DNA of 64,000 nucleotides from Globisporangium splendens (lineage: Eukaryota; Oomycota; Peronosporomycetes; Pythiales; Pythiaceae): contig VFIW01000023.1 in assembly GCA_006386115.1 (NCBI GenBank), forward strand, positions 310,001 through 374,000. The letters run 5' to 3'. Position numbers and translations under genes: made by a program. Below the pieces are notes generated by a model. It saw only the letters and a list, made by a program, of their open reading frames with translations, had not been told where the DNA came from and searched no databases. Numbering within the stretch: position 1 is the first letter of the stretch; every line of letters starts with the position of its first letter. Below are positions 54,830 to 64,000 of the stretch, piece after piece.

Positions 54830-55843
54830 ATGACGTATTCGCGCACGACGTCAATTCACTCATCGCGCCGTAAGCGCACGCGCCTGACGGCGTCCAGATT
54901 GCGCCGTTCGCGGTTGCTCACCGAGGTCGCAATGCGGAAACTGAACTTCGACCCCGAAAAGACCGAGCAAATGGAATTGATCTCGGACCAGTTGTCCGAA
55001 GACGACATCCACTTCTTCTTACACATCTTCGCGCAAATCAACAGTGAGTACCTCTCCAAGTAGCAGTAACCTAGGCTTTCGCCTCTCACCCACTAACAGT
55101 ATAACAATCGCGCTTGTTTCTTCGTTGTGCAGCGGATCAACTGGGTATTATCCTGCGCTCGGAGTTGCACGAGGCGAGTAAAGTGGAACACCCAAGGTAC
55201 ACCCACAGAGCACTGAAGAACTGACTCGGTTCTCTTGCTCTCTTATGATGACCTAGGGTCTGACATTGCTCGGCATTTCAGCGACTGACAAGGAGCTGGA
55301 CGAATACCTGCTCATTGCCGACGCCGATGGCAGCAAAGCCATTGATCTCCAGGAATGGATCGTGCTCTGTTGGATGCTCGTCAAGTCCCCGCGCGATGAG
55401 AACGAACTTCTCGCTGCCTTCCACGTACGTGCTTCACAATAGTGTCTTGACTGAGTGAGAATTATCTGTCTGACAACCTGTTTACCTGCTGCTACCTAGT
55501 GCCTGTTCCCGAATGAGCAAGACATCCCTGTGATCGTGTTTCGCACAAAGATGCAGCGCATCCTCGAAAACGCGTACGCGCATATCCCCGAGTGCAACCA
55601 GCACGAAGTGAGCTGCTACGTCGACGACATTCTCAGCGCGCTCGATCCGAACAACACCGAGTGCATCCGCATCCTCTCGACGGCGTACAGCACGAAGACA
55701 TCGCCCTCAACGATCCAGGAGTGAGTCCATTTCCCCCCAAAGCAGTCTTGGAATGGGAATCTCCAATGAGAATCACCTGAAAACGAATACGCAGCCGAGG
55801 ATTCCCTCCCTCCTGGTCCATGGGCTCAGCACTAACTGGATGA
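54830..55843 (+). CDS. EF-hand (calmodulin-like) protein, five exons
   Basis: Proposed exons 54830-55043, 55134-55183, 55257-55424, 55500-55720 and 55795-55843 give 233 aa. Donors: GTGAGT, GTGGAA, GTACGT, GTGAGT. The N terminus is a short basic stretch (SSRRKRTRLTASRLRRSRLL). The join of exons 2 and 3, SELHEASK to GLTLLGISATDKELDEYL, reproduces a calmodulin-type linker, and a good EF loop follows (DADGSKAIDLQE). The rest is helical without a second clear loop, except a weak DPNNTECIRIL. Two points are uncertain: a competing donor GTAAAG at 55179 with acceptor 55281 would delete the helix before the loop, and the last intron may be retained, ending the protein at 55724 after IQE. Probably a calcium sensor; partner unknown. 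Confidence 0.75.
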
Positions 55844-55854
55844 ATGCTACATTT

Positions 55855-57000
55855 TCACTCTTCTGTCTCCAAATATGACACGTTTACGGTGAAAGGTAGC
55901 GACCTCAACTGGAAAGGTTCAACTGGAAAATCGCTCTCACCATACGAGCGTCTGCCAATTGGACGCTCAGCCATCCTGGTCGTAGCTTCTTGAGTGCCAC
56001 TCGTAAAAAGAAGTAAGAGGCTGAGGAGAACCCCAGCAGTCATGACGACAGTGGACTCGGAACACCACGTATGCATCGCGTACTCGATCGACAATAGGAT
56101 GTTTAACCGATCCCCAACAAGTAACGAGACGACGCTGCTCTCGGGCAGAGTGGCCGTCGATAGCAGTAAGACAACGAGAGTGAGCTTCTTCGACCCCAAC
56201 GTGGAGGTGCCACGTAGTGGAGACCGCACATGGTCCAGGTCACACGCGTCAACGCCGAGCAGATGAACAGGATATTCTCCACGTTGACTTTCTTGTTGAG
56301 GATTCCCGCTGCATTGCCGTAGACGACGTACGTCATGCAGAAGTTCAGGAACGCGTCGACGATGCTGAGAGTGATGTGCAGCCAATGGTTCATCCAGATA
56401 TCCGAAGCTATGGCCAGGATGCCTTTAAACCGAATCGCCGACACGTTGTCGTCCTCGTCGCCGTCTTCGTTATCATCGTTGTGCTTTATCACTTTCACTG
56501 GAGCCTTGGACCTCCGAGGGGTGAAATTGCCGAGGATATTGCGCAACTTTGCAAACCGTGAGCCGCTGGTCACGTAATGGACCGCTGTGGCTTGCACCAG
56601 TGTCGTGAAGATCCCGCGGAGGATCATGCCCACGGACACGTAGCCGTAGATGATCTGGGTGAGGTGCGTGAGCCAGCCGTCGTCGATCGCGAGGACGACA
56701 TCAGCACCTTTGTCAGCAGCCTCGACTTTAAAAAGACTCCAATCCCAATCCGGGTTGCAGATCTTCGGCACGACAAGGCACTTGCTGCTCTGAATCTCGA
56801 TGTGGTAGCTGCAACCAGCCCAGTACGACTGATGCACCATCACATCGGTCATGTAGTTGAACGTTTTCTCGGATCGCGCCAGGCATTTGAGGAACGGGAC
56901 GCCTGCGACACCGACCCAAACTCCTTCTCGACGCCGACCTGCACGAGGCGATTCGCTTGCAGTGCCTCAAAGTCGTCTAGAATGCACCGCTGACACACCG
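55855..57000 (-). pseudogene. Frameshifted multi-pass membrane protein, family unrecognised
   Basis: Three minus-strand frames follow one another with strong coding character. About 56990-56900: ALQANRLVQVGVEKEFG. Then 56900-56210: GVPFLKCLARSEKTFNYM, IIYGYVSVGMILRGIFTTLV, GILAIASDIWMNHWLHITLS, NILFICSALTRVTWTMCGL. Then 56200-55858: KKLTLVVLLLSTATLPESSV, VMTAGVLLSLLLLFTSGT. Each switch occurs inside apparently coding DNA without usable splice sites (near 56900 and 56210), so at least two frameshifts are needed. Either it is a young pseudogene or the assembly has errors. The protein would have at least four membrane segments. No start codon upstream could be fixed. Confidence 0.6.
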
Positions 57001-57009
57001 TGGCATTCC

Positions 57010-58190
57010 CATGGGACGTTTCTCAGTTCTTGTGCCATGCCGGGAGAAGCGACATTGAGCACCACGATCCCTGTCCGATGCCCAGGAACGGATGGGATTT
57101 GATTGTTCTTCGCTGCACCGGTTCGGGCTCTTCTAGCTCAACAAATGGATTCGGGCGGCTGATCCTGGAGAAGATCCTTGTGGGGACATAAACGGATGTG
57201 TGCCGAAGGGGAAGCTGAAGAAGTTGGATCTGGAAATGTGGAGGGCAAGCGATCACGTAGTTTGTACCAGCTATTCGTCTTTGCGTTAACAATAGCGCAA
57301 TGCCAACGAAGTGATCACACCCCGTTCTTGGCATTCTCAGATGATGTTTATGGATTTTAACAGTGCTGCAAGTCAAATCAAAGTCTTCGTCTTTTCGAGA
57401 CAATCGGAAACGATGGATATTGACGAGTGTGGCACTGGTTTCCTCTGCATTTCCTCACGATTGAGCCTAGAAACAATGCGTCCACACCGAGTGGTTTCGG
57501 TTGCTTCAGTTCGCGATTTGCAGCCAACTAACCACCCGATCTACCTGAAACTGCTGGTCTCCTGGCACAATGGAACTGCCCCCAACGTTCCCGGATACAA
57601 AAGATCACCTGGTGCTGGCTGATCTATGACTCTGCGTCTGTCCGTCTCTGCAAATTGCTTCATCCCATGGAGCACTCATCTTCGGAATGGCAAGTATTCG
57701 CAATACTTCGATTTGTTTGAAAACCAGCGTCGCATCGAGATCTTGAAGAATGGGGTGTATCGATTGCGTCTCTACAAGGCACAGTGGTTGCAACGCAAAG
57801 TACCACCTCGATATCAACGGAAAGGAGCTCACAGCGTTTTGCGGCAAGAGCGCTGACAGCGACGGCATTCCATTCGATGTTTACCACGTTGCCGAGAAGA
57901 AGTTGAACCAGTGGGATCTGATTGCTGTCCATTACAAGCACAACTTCAGGTGTGGCAGCTGTGGCTTCATTCGCTTCGGACGATTGATATTGGAGAAAAC
58001 CCGCCAAGCGGCGTAAAACTCACGTCTTCTGGGCTGAAAGGCGACGAAATACACGTTGGTATTCGTGTCGTCCCGCAATATCCAGCAAGCTATCACTTGA
58101 GATCAACAGTCATGGCCTACACTTGTCGCCGGGATCGCAGGAGCAATGACTCAACAATCTTCAGCTCTCCAGGTCTTCTGCAGTAGTATC
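57010..58190 (+). pseudogene. Decayed gene of unknown family
   Basis: Several plus-strand stretches in changing frames look coding: WIRAADPGEDPCGDINGCVP then KLKKLDLEMWRASDHVV (57140-57290), SETMDIDECGTGFLCISSRL (57385-57480), and YHLDINGKELTAFCGKSADS then IPFDVYHVAEKKLNQWDL (57795-57935). The next is IDIGENPPSGVKLTSSGLKG then DEIHVGIRVVPQYPASYHL (57975-58100). Stops and frame changes separate them. IRAADPGEDP and LRTIDIGENP look like two versions of one repeated element, so the ancestral protein may have had repeats. I cannot name the family. Confidence 0.4.
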
Positions 58191-58374
58191 CTAAAAACAC
58201 GGCACTCGGCCATGCTGCTTGTAATTCTTCAGTTTTTCATTTGCAACCATATGAACGCTTGCTAAATTTCCTCCAGAATTTATTAATCTTGTTTTGTTAT
58301 TGTCCTGTTCCACGCAGATCTTCCAGCCGTCAAGTTGACGTCAAAGTGCTAGCGGGAGGCGTGAAGGTCGGTGA

Positions 58375-60156
58375 TCACGCTTCGGATGACAGACGACGTC
58401 CAAACTCGGCAGCGCCAACTACCACGGCTTCCTCAGGCTTGAAGTTCCGTCCGCTGAATGCTTTGCGTCCGAAATAGCTCTCCAGGTGCTCACGAATCGG
58501 ATCCGAGCGCACCCCACCGCCCACAAGCACGAGTTGCGCAATGTCTCTCTTCGTAATACCAGCAGATGCGAGGACGTCGTCGCAAAGCGCTGTAGTCCAC
58601 TTCACTTGACCCTCACAAGCACGCACGAGGTCGTAGGCCGACAGCTTTTGCACCAAATGCTTGGCGCCAGTGCGGTCGGCAGTGATAAACGGGAGGTTGA
58701 GATCCGTGCTTCGTCGCGACGACAGCTCGATCTTCGCTGTCTCCACGGCTTCGAGAACGCGGAAACTCGCCATCGGGTCGATCGACAAGTCGATGCCCGT
58801 TTCCTGTTTGAACTTCCCCACGACGCGGTCAAACAGCAGCGCATCGACCGCTTTCCCCGACACGTCGAAGGTCGCGGCCGACTGCAGCACATTGAACGTT
58901 GCGTTGCTTCGCTGGAGTAAAGTGACAGACGATTTGTAGCCACCCATGTCAAAGACAGCGATCGTAGCTCCGGGTGCTGATCCAGTGAGAGCGCTGAGAG
59001 CTTCGTCATCTTGGTCTTCGATAGCGGACCGCTCGACTGCGTGGAGCGCGGCAATCGGCTCATCCACCGACGAGACCACTTCAAAGCCAGCACTGGACGC
59101 TACGCGCTCCAGCGTGCCTCGCTCCTGCTCGTTCAGCCCCGCTGGCACAGACAGGATCGTTGGGAATCCAACTCGTGCTTTCTCTTCCCCCAGAGAACGC
59201 GCCGCCATGGAGTGCACATAGTCCAACAGGATTTCTGCAGCCCACTGTTTACATTGACCACCATTTCAAAAGAAGACACCCGCACAAGCGCGTGTCAATT
59301 GAGGGCAACGAACAAATCAGAGCTAACTAACAGATATTTGTGTCTATCTTACCTCTGGGCTGTACGTCTTGCCATCCAATTGCAGCGCGTACGTCTCATC
59401 TTGAAATTGCGTTTTGTATGGAAGCGTTGCCAGGAAACGATCCAGGTCCGCAGGCTAATGGAGACAAACAACAACAAAAGTACATGCTCTGTAAGCATCC
59501 AATACATACTCAAAGTGCGCGAGAATGCTGTACACGCTCATACGTTGACCGATGAGCGTTCCAGCAGCACGCGCGTCGCCGTGCCAGTGTACCCAGGTTT
59601 CCTCCCCATCAGCGATTTCGCGAGGACGCCAACCGAGACGTTGTCATTGTCCACAGCGACCGCCGCTGGGATCGCTCGGAGTCCGTCGGCGCTCTCAATG
59701 ACGCGAGCTCGTTCGTATCCATTGCCAGTCGATGCCAGCGACACCGTCGAGAGCCGCAGGTTCGCAGTCCCAAAGTCGACACCCAGGATCTCACTCATCC
59801 GTCTTGCTGGTGTTGCTGCATACGCGTCATCGTCGAAGTTTGCATCCTCCTCGTCAACAGGCAGACCCGCTCGCTGTCGTCTCAGACGCTCCTGCGCGCG
59901 CACTACGTAGCGAGAACCGAGGTACAGCGCCGCAAACCCAGCACCTGCCGCGAGAAACCTGCAGAGAGATAGAGCGTCAGAGACGCTGGATATGGCAAAG
60001 AAGAGAGCGCGAATGGAGACGATACATGTACCACACAGGCTGCTGCTGCGTCGCGTGGAAGTGGCGGATCGCTGCTCCAGATACGCGCGCGTGCCCCATG
60101 AGCAGCGGCACGCGCTCCGAGCGCTTGCGCAGCGCCATGGTCATCGTCGACGGCAT
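58375..60156 (-). CDS. Hsp70-type ATPase-domain protein with N-terminal membrane anchor
   Basis: Exons 60156-60032, 59958-59544, 59454-59353 and 59244-58375 fit in phase and give 503 aa (donors GTACAT, GTATGA, GTAAGA; acceptors GCAG, TTAG, ACAG). Residues 1-40 are basic with few acids; residues 42-61 (VWFLAAGAGFAALYLGSRYV) form a membrane segment. The Hsp70/actin-like fold starts at GVDFGTANLR (101-110). It continues with RKPGYTGTATRVLLERSSVN, GFPTILSVPAGLNEQERGTL, VVSSVDEPIAALHAV, the second phosphate loop AVFDMGGYKSSVTLL and adenosine motif LVLVGGGVRSDPIREHL. It stops at VVVGAAEFGRRLSSEA, where other Hsp70s begin the linker and substrate-binding domain. Animal HSPA13/STCH has this same anchor-plus-ATPase layout, but similarity is too low to claim orthology. 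Other possible starts: 60144 and 60138. Confidence 0.85.
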
Positions 60157-60879
60157 GTCAGTGTGAGTGCACCGAAAAAGAACCAAGCAGCAATTCGATT
60201 GTGATTGGCTATATATGCTTCATGTGATGAAAATGATTGGCGAGAATATTTGTGAGTGGTGCATAAATTCAGCCCATCATGGGCACTGATCGGTTGCCAA
60301 ATTTGCCGTTTCTTTAGATGAACTTGATCAACTGCAATTGCAGAGTCGAGTTTTGGCTTGTGGAGTGCCATCCCGATCGCAGAAAGAGGCCAAGTTGGCA
60401 CAGAATTGGTGGAGAGGCATGCGCAGATCCTTAGTTGTATACTCGCCAACGCGAATGGAGTTCAAGACGATAGTTTTCACGTCGTGCGTAATTCTCGGGT
60501 TCAACAGCAATTCACCTCTCTACTTTGCTCAAAAAGTGTATGCAATTGAACACCAATTATTCATATCTTGGCATCTAATCTCGACTTCACAAATTGCGCT
60601 TCCTGAACCATCCGCCGCCTCGAAGTTCAACCAAACGTTATTTTACACCTTTCTGCTTCAATCCAACGTTTGACTGTTTTATCCTGTTTATTTGCGTCTC
60701 CTTTTTCACTTGGCGTTTGTATACCGCGTGTGCTCGTTTTGCGCTTTATCCGCGAGAAGCGCTTGGAAAAGAACAACGCGAAGAAGAAGAAGAAGCAGCG
60801 CCATCCTTCCTCGCTCTCTGCGTCTCTCTGTGTGTGTAGCTCTCTCACTCTCTCTCTCTTCATATACGCGACTGCCCTC
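60157..60879. other. Divergent intergenic region
   Basis: About 720 bases between the start of the Hsp70-like gene (-) and the RING/PX gene (+). Presumably contains both promoters; the last 100 bases before 60880 are CT-rich, a common leader feature. Nothing else recognised. Confidence 0.5.
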
Positions 60880-63312
60880 ATGTTCCACCAGGCGCCTCCT
60901 CCGCTGCCCTCCATGCTGCCGTCGCAGCACTCGCAGCAGAGCGCGCCGTTCTCGGACGAGGAGCGGTCGCTCCAGTTCTGGCACGAGATGGTTCAGAGTA
61001 GCGTCGAGTGTGAGCTCTGCAACGAGCCCTACGGCGACGAGTCCGACCACACGCCACGGCTGCTGTCCTGCGGCCACACCTTCTGCCAGGTTCGCGTTCC
61101 ACATGTGTCTCTATATCTGTGTATCTGGTGGTTCTATTGACGCTTATCGTTGGCGTTATGGATGTATATTACAATACAGAGCTGCCTGGACGACTGGGCA
61201 AGTCATGGCGCGAATGCCGAGCTGGCGCGCGGCGACAACGTGGAGGTGGTCGAGTGCCCGACGTGCCGCCGGCCGACGTCGTTCAGCAGCCGCGACGGCG
61301 CGCGCAGTCTGCCCAAGAACTTTGAGCTGCTGCGCGTGCGCCACGAGATCGAGAGTCAGACGCAGGTGCAATTGCGTCATCTGAAGGAAGTGTGGGCGAA
61401 CCAGGTGTGGGAGAAGGAGCAGCTCGCGCGCGAGGCCCAGGAGAACGCCAAGAACGCCGAGCGCGAGTCGGTGCAGGCGTCGCAGCGCGCACATTTCCTC
61501 GCGCGCCAGGTGCAGATCAACGAGCAGGAGAAGAAGCGTGCGCAGGATATGGCCGAAGAAGCGCGCCAGAAGGCAATCTTGGCCTCGCAGCGCGCCGAAG
61601 AATTGCAGCAGGAGACCGAGTCGCTCAAGCAGCAGCTCCAGAATGAGGCCATGCAACTGGAACGGGTCCAGAACGATGCGTCCAGTGCCGCGGCCGTCGC
61701 GGCTGCGCTGCATTCGAAGGCGGAGAAGCTCCAGCAACAGGTGGACCGCGTCCGCGCGCAGCTCTCGTTGCACTCGGGTCGTCATGATCCCACCAAGCTC
61801 GTGGTGCTCGTGAATGAGCCTACGACTGTCGGTTCGTGGTTGTTGCCGTACACGCGCTACACTGTGATCAGCATCGCCAGTGATGCGCTACACAGCATCG
61901 ACCCATACCAAGCCGCCAAGACATGGACGATGATGCGCCAGTTCGCGGAACCGAGCTCGTCGGTGAAAGTGTACCGTCGGTACAGCGACTTTGTGTGGCT
62001 GCACCGCGCATTGACGCGGCAATTCCCGTTTGAACTGGTGCCGTGTGTCCCGGGCAAGCAGTTGTTTTTCAACAAAGAGAAAGAGTTTGTCGGTGAGCGC
62101 ATGCGGTTGCTGCAGGCGTTTGTGCGCGAAGTGCTGCGTCACCCGCTGCTCGCGGTGACCGAAGAAGTGCGTGCGTTTTTGCTGTCTACGACTGAGGAAC
62201 TGGAAACGCTGCGCAAGGCGTCCAGTGTGAACGACGAAGTGGACGAGCTGCTCGGGAGTGAAAGTGATCTTTCTGACACCAACGGAGCGAATGGAAATGG
62301 AGACAAAGCGGTAGCGTCGTCTGCACCTGCGAAAGCTGTGACACCCGTGGTGCAGTCAAGCGCTTGGGCGGCATGGGGCGCGGTCTCGGCGATCACATCG
62401 AGTGCGGCCAAGTTGGTCACGTCGACGGGGTCGGCGTTGACGTCCATCGGTACAAAGTCCACGAACGGCTCCAGTGCGGCGGCGTCGTCGAGTGACGTGG
62501 ACAGCGATCCACAGTTATCGGACAGTTTGCTGTGGGGCGCCAGCGATGTTTTGCAGGATGAGGCGCAAGTGCGACGGATTGAAAAGCGTCGGAAATACAT
62601 TGAAATTGCCCGATCGTATCAGTCCACGGCGCAGAAAGGCAGCCACTTGTCTCGAGTCGAGCGCAACCAGTCGCAGCACTTGCATCGCCTCTGTGAGCTC
62701 ATGGACGAGATGAACACCTTGGACCAGTCGTACGCCAAGCGCCGTCACGAACTACTCGCGACCTCAGTCGATCGCCGGAACGAAGCATTGCGACGCCAGC
62801 AAGAAGAAGAAGAAGTGCCGTGCTTTGAGCGGCCATCGTTCGATGCGCGCGCGTCGGAGGCATTCAGTGCGCTGTCCCTGAAGACAAAGAACGACGCGGA
62901 TTGCATGGAGTATGCGCTTTTGGAGATCGTGCGCATGCAGACACTGGAGTTGGGTGCAATCGAAGACGCGTTCTCGCGTGTCCGGCAGCGCGAGCAAGTG
63001 CTCCAGAAACTCTCACCAGCGACTGCATCATCGTCGTCGTCGATGACGTCCCAGAACGGGTATGGATCTCCACTCTCTAGCGGATACTCGTCACCGTCAG
63101 CATCCCAGTTGTGGAACTCGAAACAAGAGGAATTGCAGCAGCATCGTCGCGAATTGGGCGAGAAGATCGAGTCGCTGGACCCAGCGCGGTCGCAATTCGT
63201 GTTTGACACGCTACAGAAGAACGCCGGCGAGATGCACAAACTCGCGCTCGCGAAGCGAACATTACTCGAGACCACGTACCAGCAGCTGCTCGCGGCATGT
63301 CGTACCCGCTAA
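60880..63312 (+). CDS. RING finger, coiled-coil and PX domain protein (sorting-nexin-like)
   Basis: Two exons, 60880-61089 and 61180-63312 (donor GTTCGC, acceptor ACAG, phase 0), give 780 aa. The splice junction lies inside the RING. A C3HC4 RING uses C44, C47, C64, H66, C69, C72, C96 and C99. Residues about 115-265 form a long Glu/Gln/Ala coiled coil. A PX domain follows at about 275-400, with KVYRRYSDFVWLHRALTRQF as the phosphoinositide-binding RRYSDF core and VPGKQLF as the proline loop. A Ser/Ala-rich linker leads to a helical C-terminal region (SHLSRVERNQSQHLHRL, AFSALSLKTKNDADCMEYAL, FVFDTLQKNAGEMHKLAL) with the look of a BAR/Vps5-type domain. It is predicted to be an endosomal ubiquitin ligase. 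Start chosen at the first ATG giving the full N terminus. Confidence 0.88.
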
Positions 63313-63495
63313 GAATCACGAGGCTCGTTGCTGATTATCATTCTCACTCTCTCTTTATCTTTTTCCAAGTAGCTGGTGGTGCGTAGCTCTCCTTTTCTTT
63401 CTCTGTAAGGCAAAAACTACTGTATATAATCGATCTTTGAGTAAAATGGTTCCATTGCATATTCATACTCATCCCCAACCGACCATTTTAGTCTC

Positions 63496-64000
63496 CTACT
63501 TCTTGTTGGTGAGGTACGACGAATATGGTGGCGCCACTTTGGCGCAGTAGCGTTTCATGGGCGGCAGGTCGAAGCTCACGGCTGGGTGCTTCTCAGCTGC
63601 CTTTATTGCATCGGACGATGCCTTGGGCTCTTTTGTTGGCTCGATGGGAAGAATCTGCAGCTGCATCGCGAACGAGCGCTGCGCGACGTGGTTCACGAGC
63701 GTCTGGAACTCCTGGAACTCGGTCTCGACACGCGCCACGAGGTCCTGGTACTCTTTGATCGGACAGTTCGACGTCGACATGGCTTTCGAGAACGCGAGGT
63801 GCAGGTTCATCGCCAGGTTCTCCCCTTTCGTGACAATCGCAGTCGCTGCAGCTAGTGCGTCCTTAGATCCACCGCCGATGTCACTTGAATGGTGAGGCTC
63901 GAGTGAGGCTACTTGACGTGGCTCCGAGTCATCTGCAAAGCATTTCATCCACGCAAGCTTTGTGGCCACAAGCAGCCCATTGAGCTGGTTCTGAAGAGCA
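63496..64000 (-). CDS. 3' end of an unrecognised gene
   Basis: The minus-strand frame is open from the window edge to a stop at 63498-63496, 167 complete codons. It begins ALQNQLNGLLVATKLAWMK and ends KRYCAKVAPPYSSYLTNKK. The visible part is mostly helical and probably coiled (VARVETEFQEFQTLVNHVAQ), without membrane segments or a domain I know. It converges with the RING/PX gene, 180 bases apart. Confidence 0.65.
   Translation of the reverse strand, partial: ALQNQLNGLLVATKLAWMKCFADDSEPRQVASLEPHHSSDIGGGSKDALAAATAIVTKGENLAMNLHLAFSKAMSTSNCPIKEYQDLVARVETEFQEFQTLVNHVAQRSFAMQLQILPIEPTKEPKASSDAIKAAEKHPAVSFDLPPMKRYCAKVAPPYSSYLTNKK

Noticed and set aside
55179..55281. GTAAAG to TTTCAG as the main second intron of the EF-hand gene
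   Set aside because: It keeps frame but removes the LGISATDKEL helix that precedes the EF loop in calmodulin-type proteins. It is kept only as a possible isoform.

Overview
The window looks like nuclear DNA of an oomycete (water mould; Phytophthora/Pythium-type genome). I infer this from compact genes with short (73-107 nt) introns and GTRNGT-type donors, GC-rich third codon positions, PDR-type ABCG transporters in tandem, and genes implying a flagellate stage (centrin and a dynein-2 intermediate chain). No species can be named from sequence alone.

Layout. 1-3.1 kb: 3' part of an ABCB (P-glycoprotein-type) transporter. 7.0-23.3 kb: two tandem full-size ABCG/PDR transporters (7003-11067 and 19273-23331, both +), separated by a WDR60/DYNC2I1-like dynein-2 intermediate chain gene on the minus strand. 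The two ABCG genes are a mosaic of identical and diverged blocks, and recognisable homology extends into their upstream DNA. 23.3-25.4 kb: gene-poor, with a 39-bp tandem repeat inside a segment bounded by 17-bp direct repeats. 25.4-39.4 kb: a dense housekeeping block: eIF2B delta, a small LSD1-like zinc protein ending in a CaaX box (-), a decayed MULE transposase, a CCDC137-like protein, a JTB-like membrane protein (-), LST8 (+, divergent from the JTB-like gene), centrin (-), a disordered nuclear-type protein (+) and a DIM1-type rRNA dimethylase (-).

39.5-51.9 kb: a full-length ABCC transporter (-) flanked by two almost identical 3.5-kb direct copies of a plasma-membrane Ca2+-ATPase pseudogene that share the same inactivating stops. 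53-64 kb: an unrecognised multi-pass membrane protein, a five-exon EF-hand protein, a frameshifted membrane-protein pseudogene (-), a second decayed gene (+), an Hsp70-like protein that stops after its ATPase domain (-), a RING/coiled-coil/PX protein (+) and the 3' end of an unrecognised gene (-).

Exon structures were worked out by hand from splice signals, frame continuity and family conservation; they are predictions. Within about 52 kb there are four intact or nearly intact ABC transporters from three subfamilies plus two dead Ca2+-ATPases, so the region behaves as a transporter cluster shaped by duplication, gene conversion and decay, interrupted by conserved single-copy genes.
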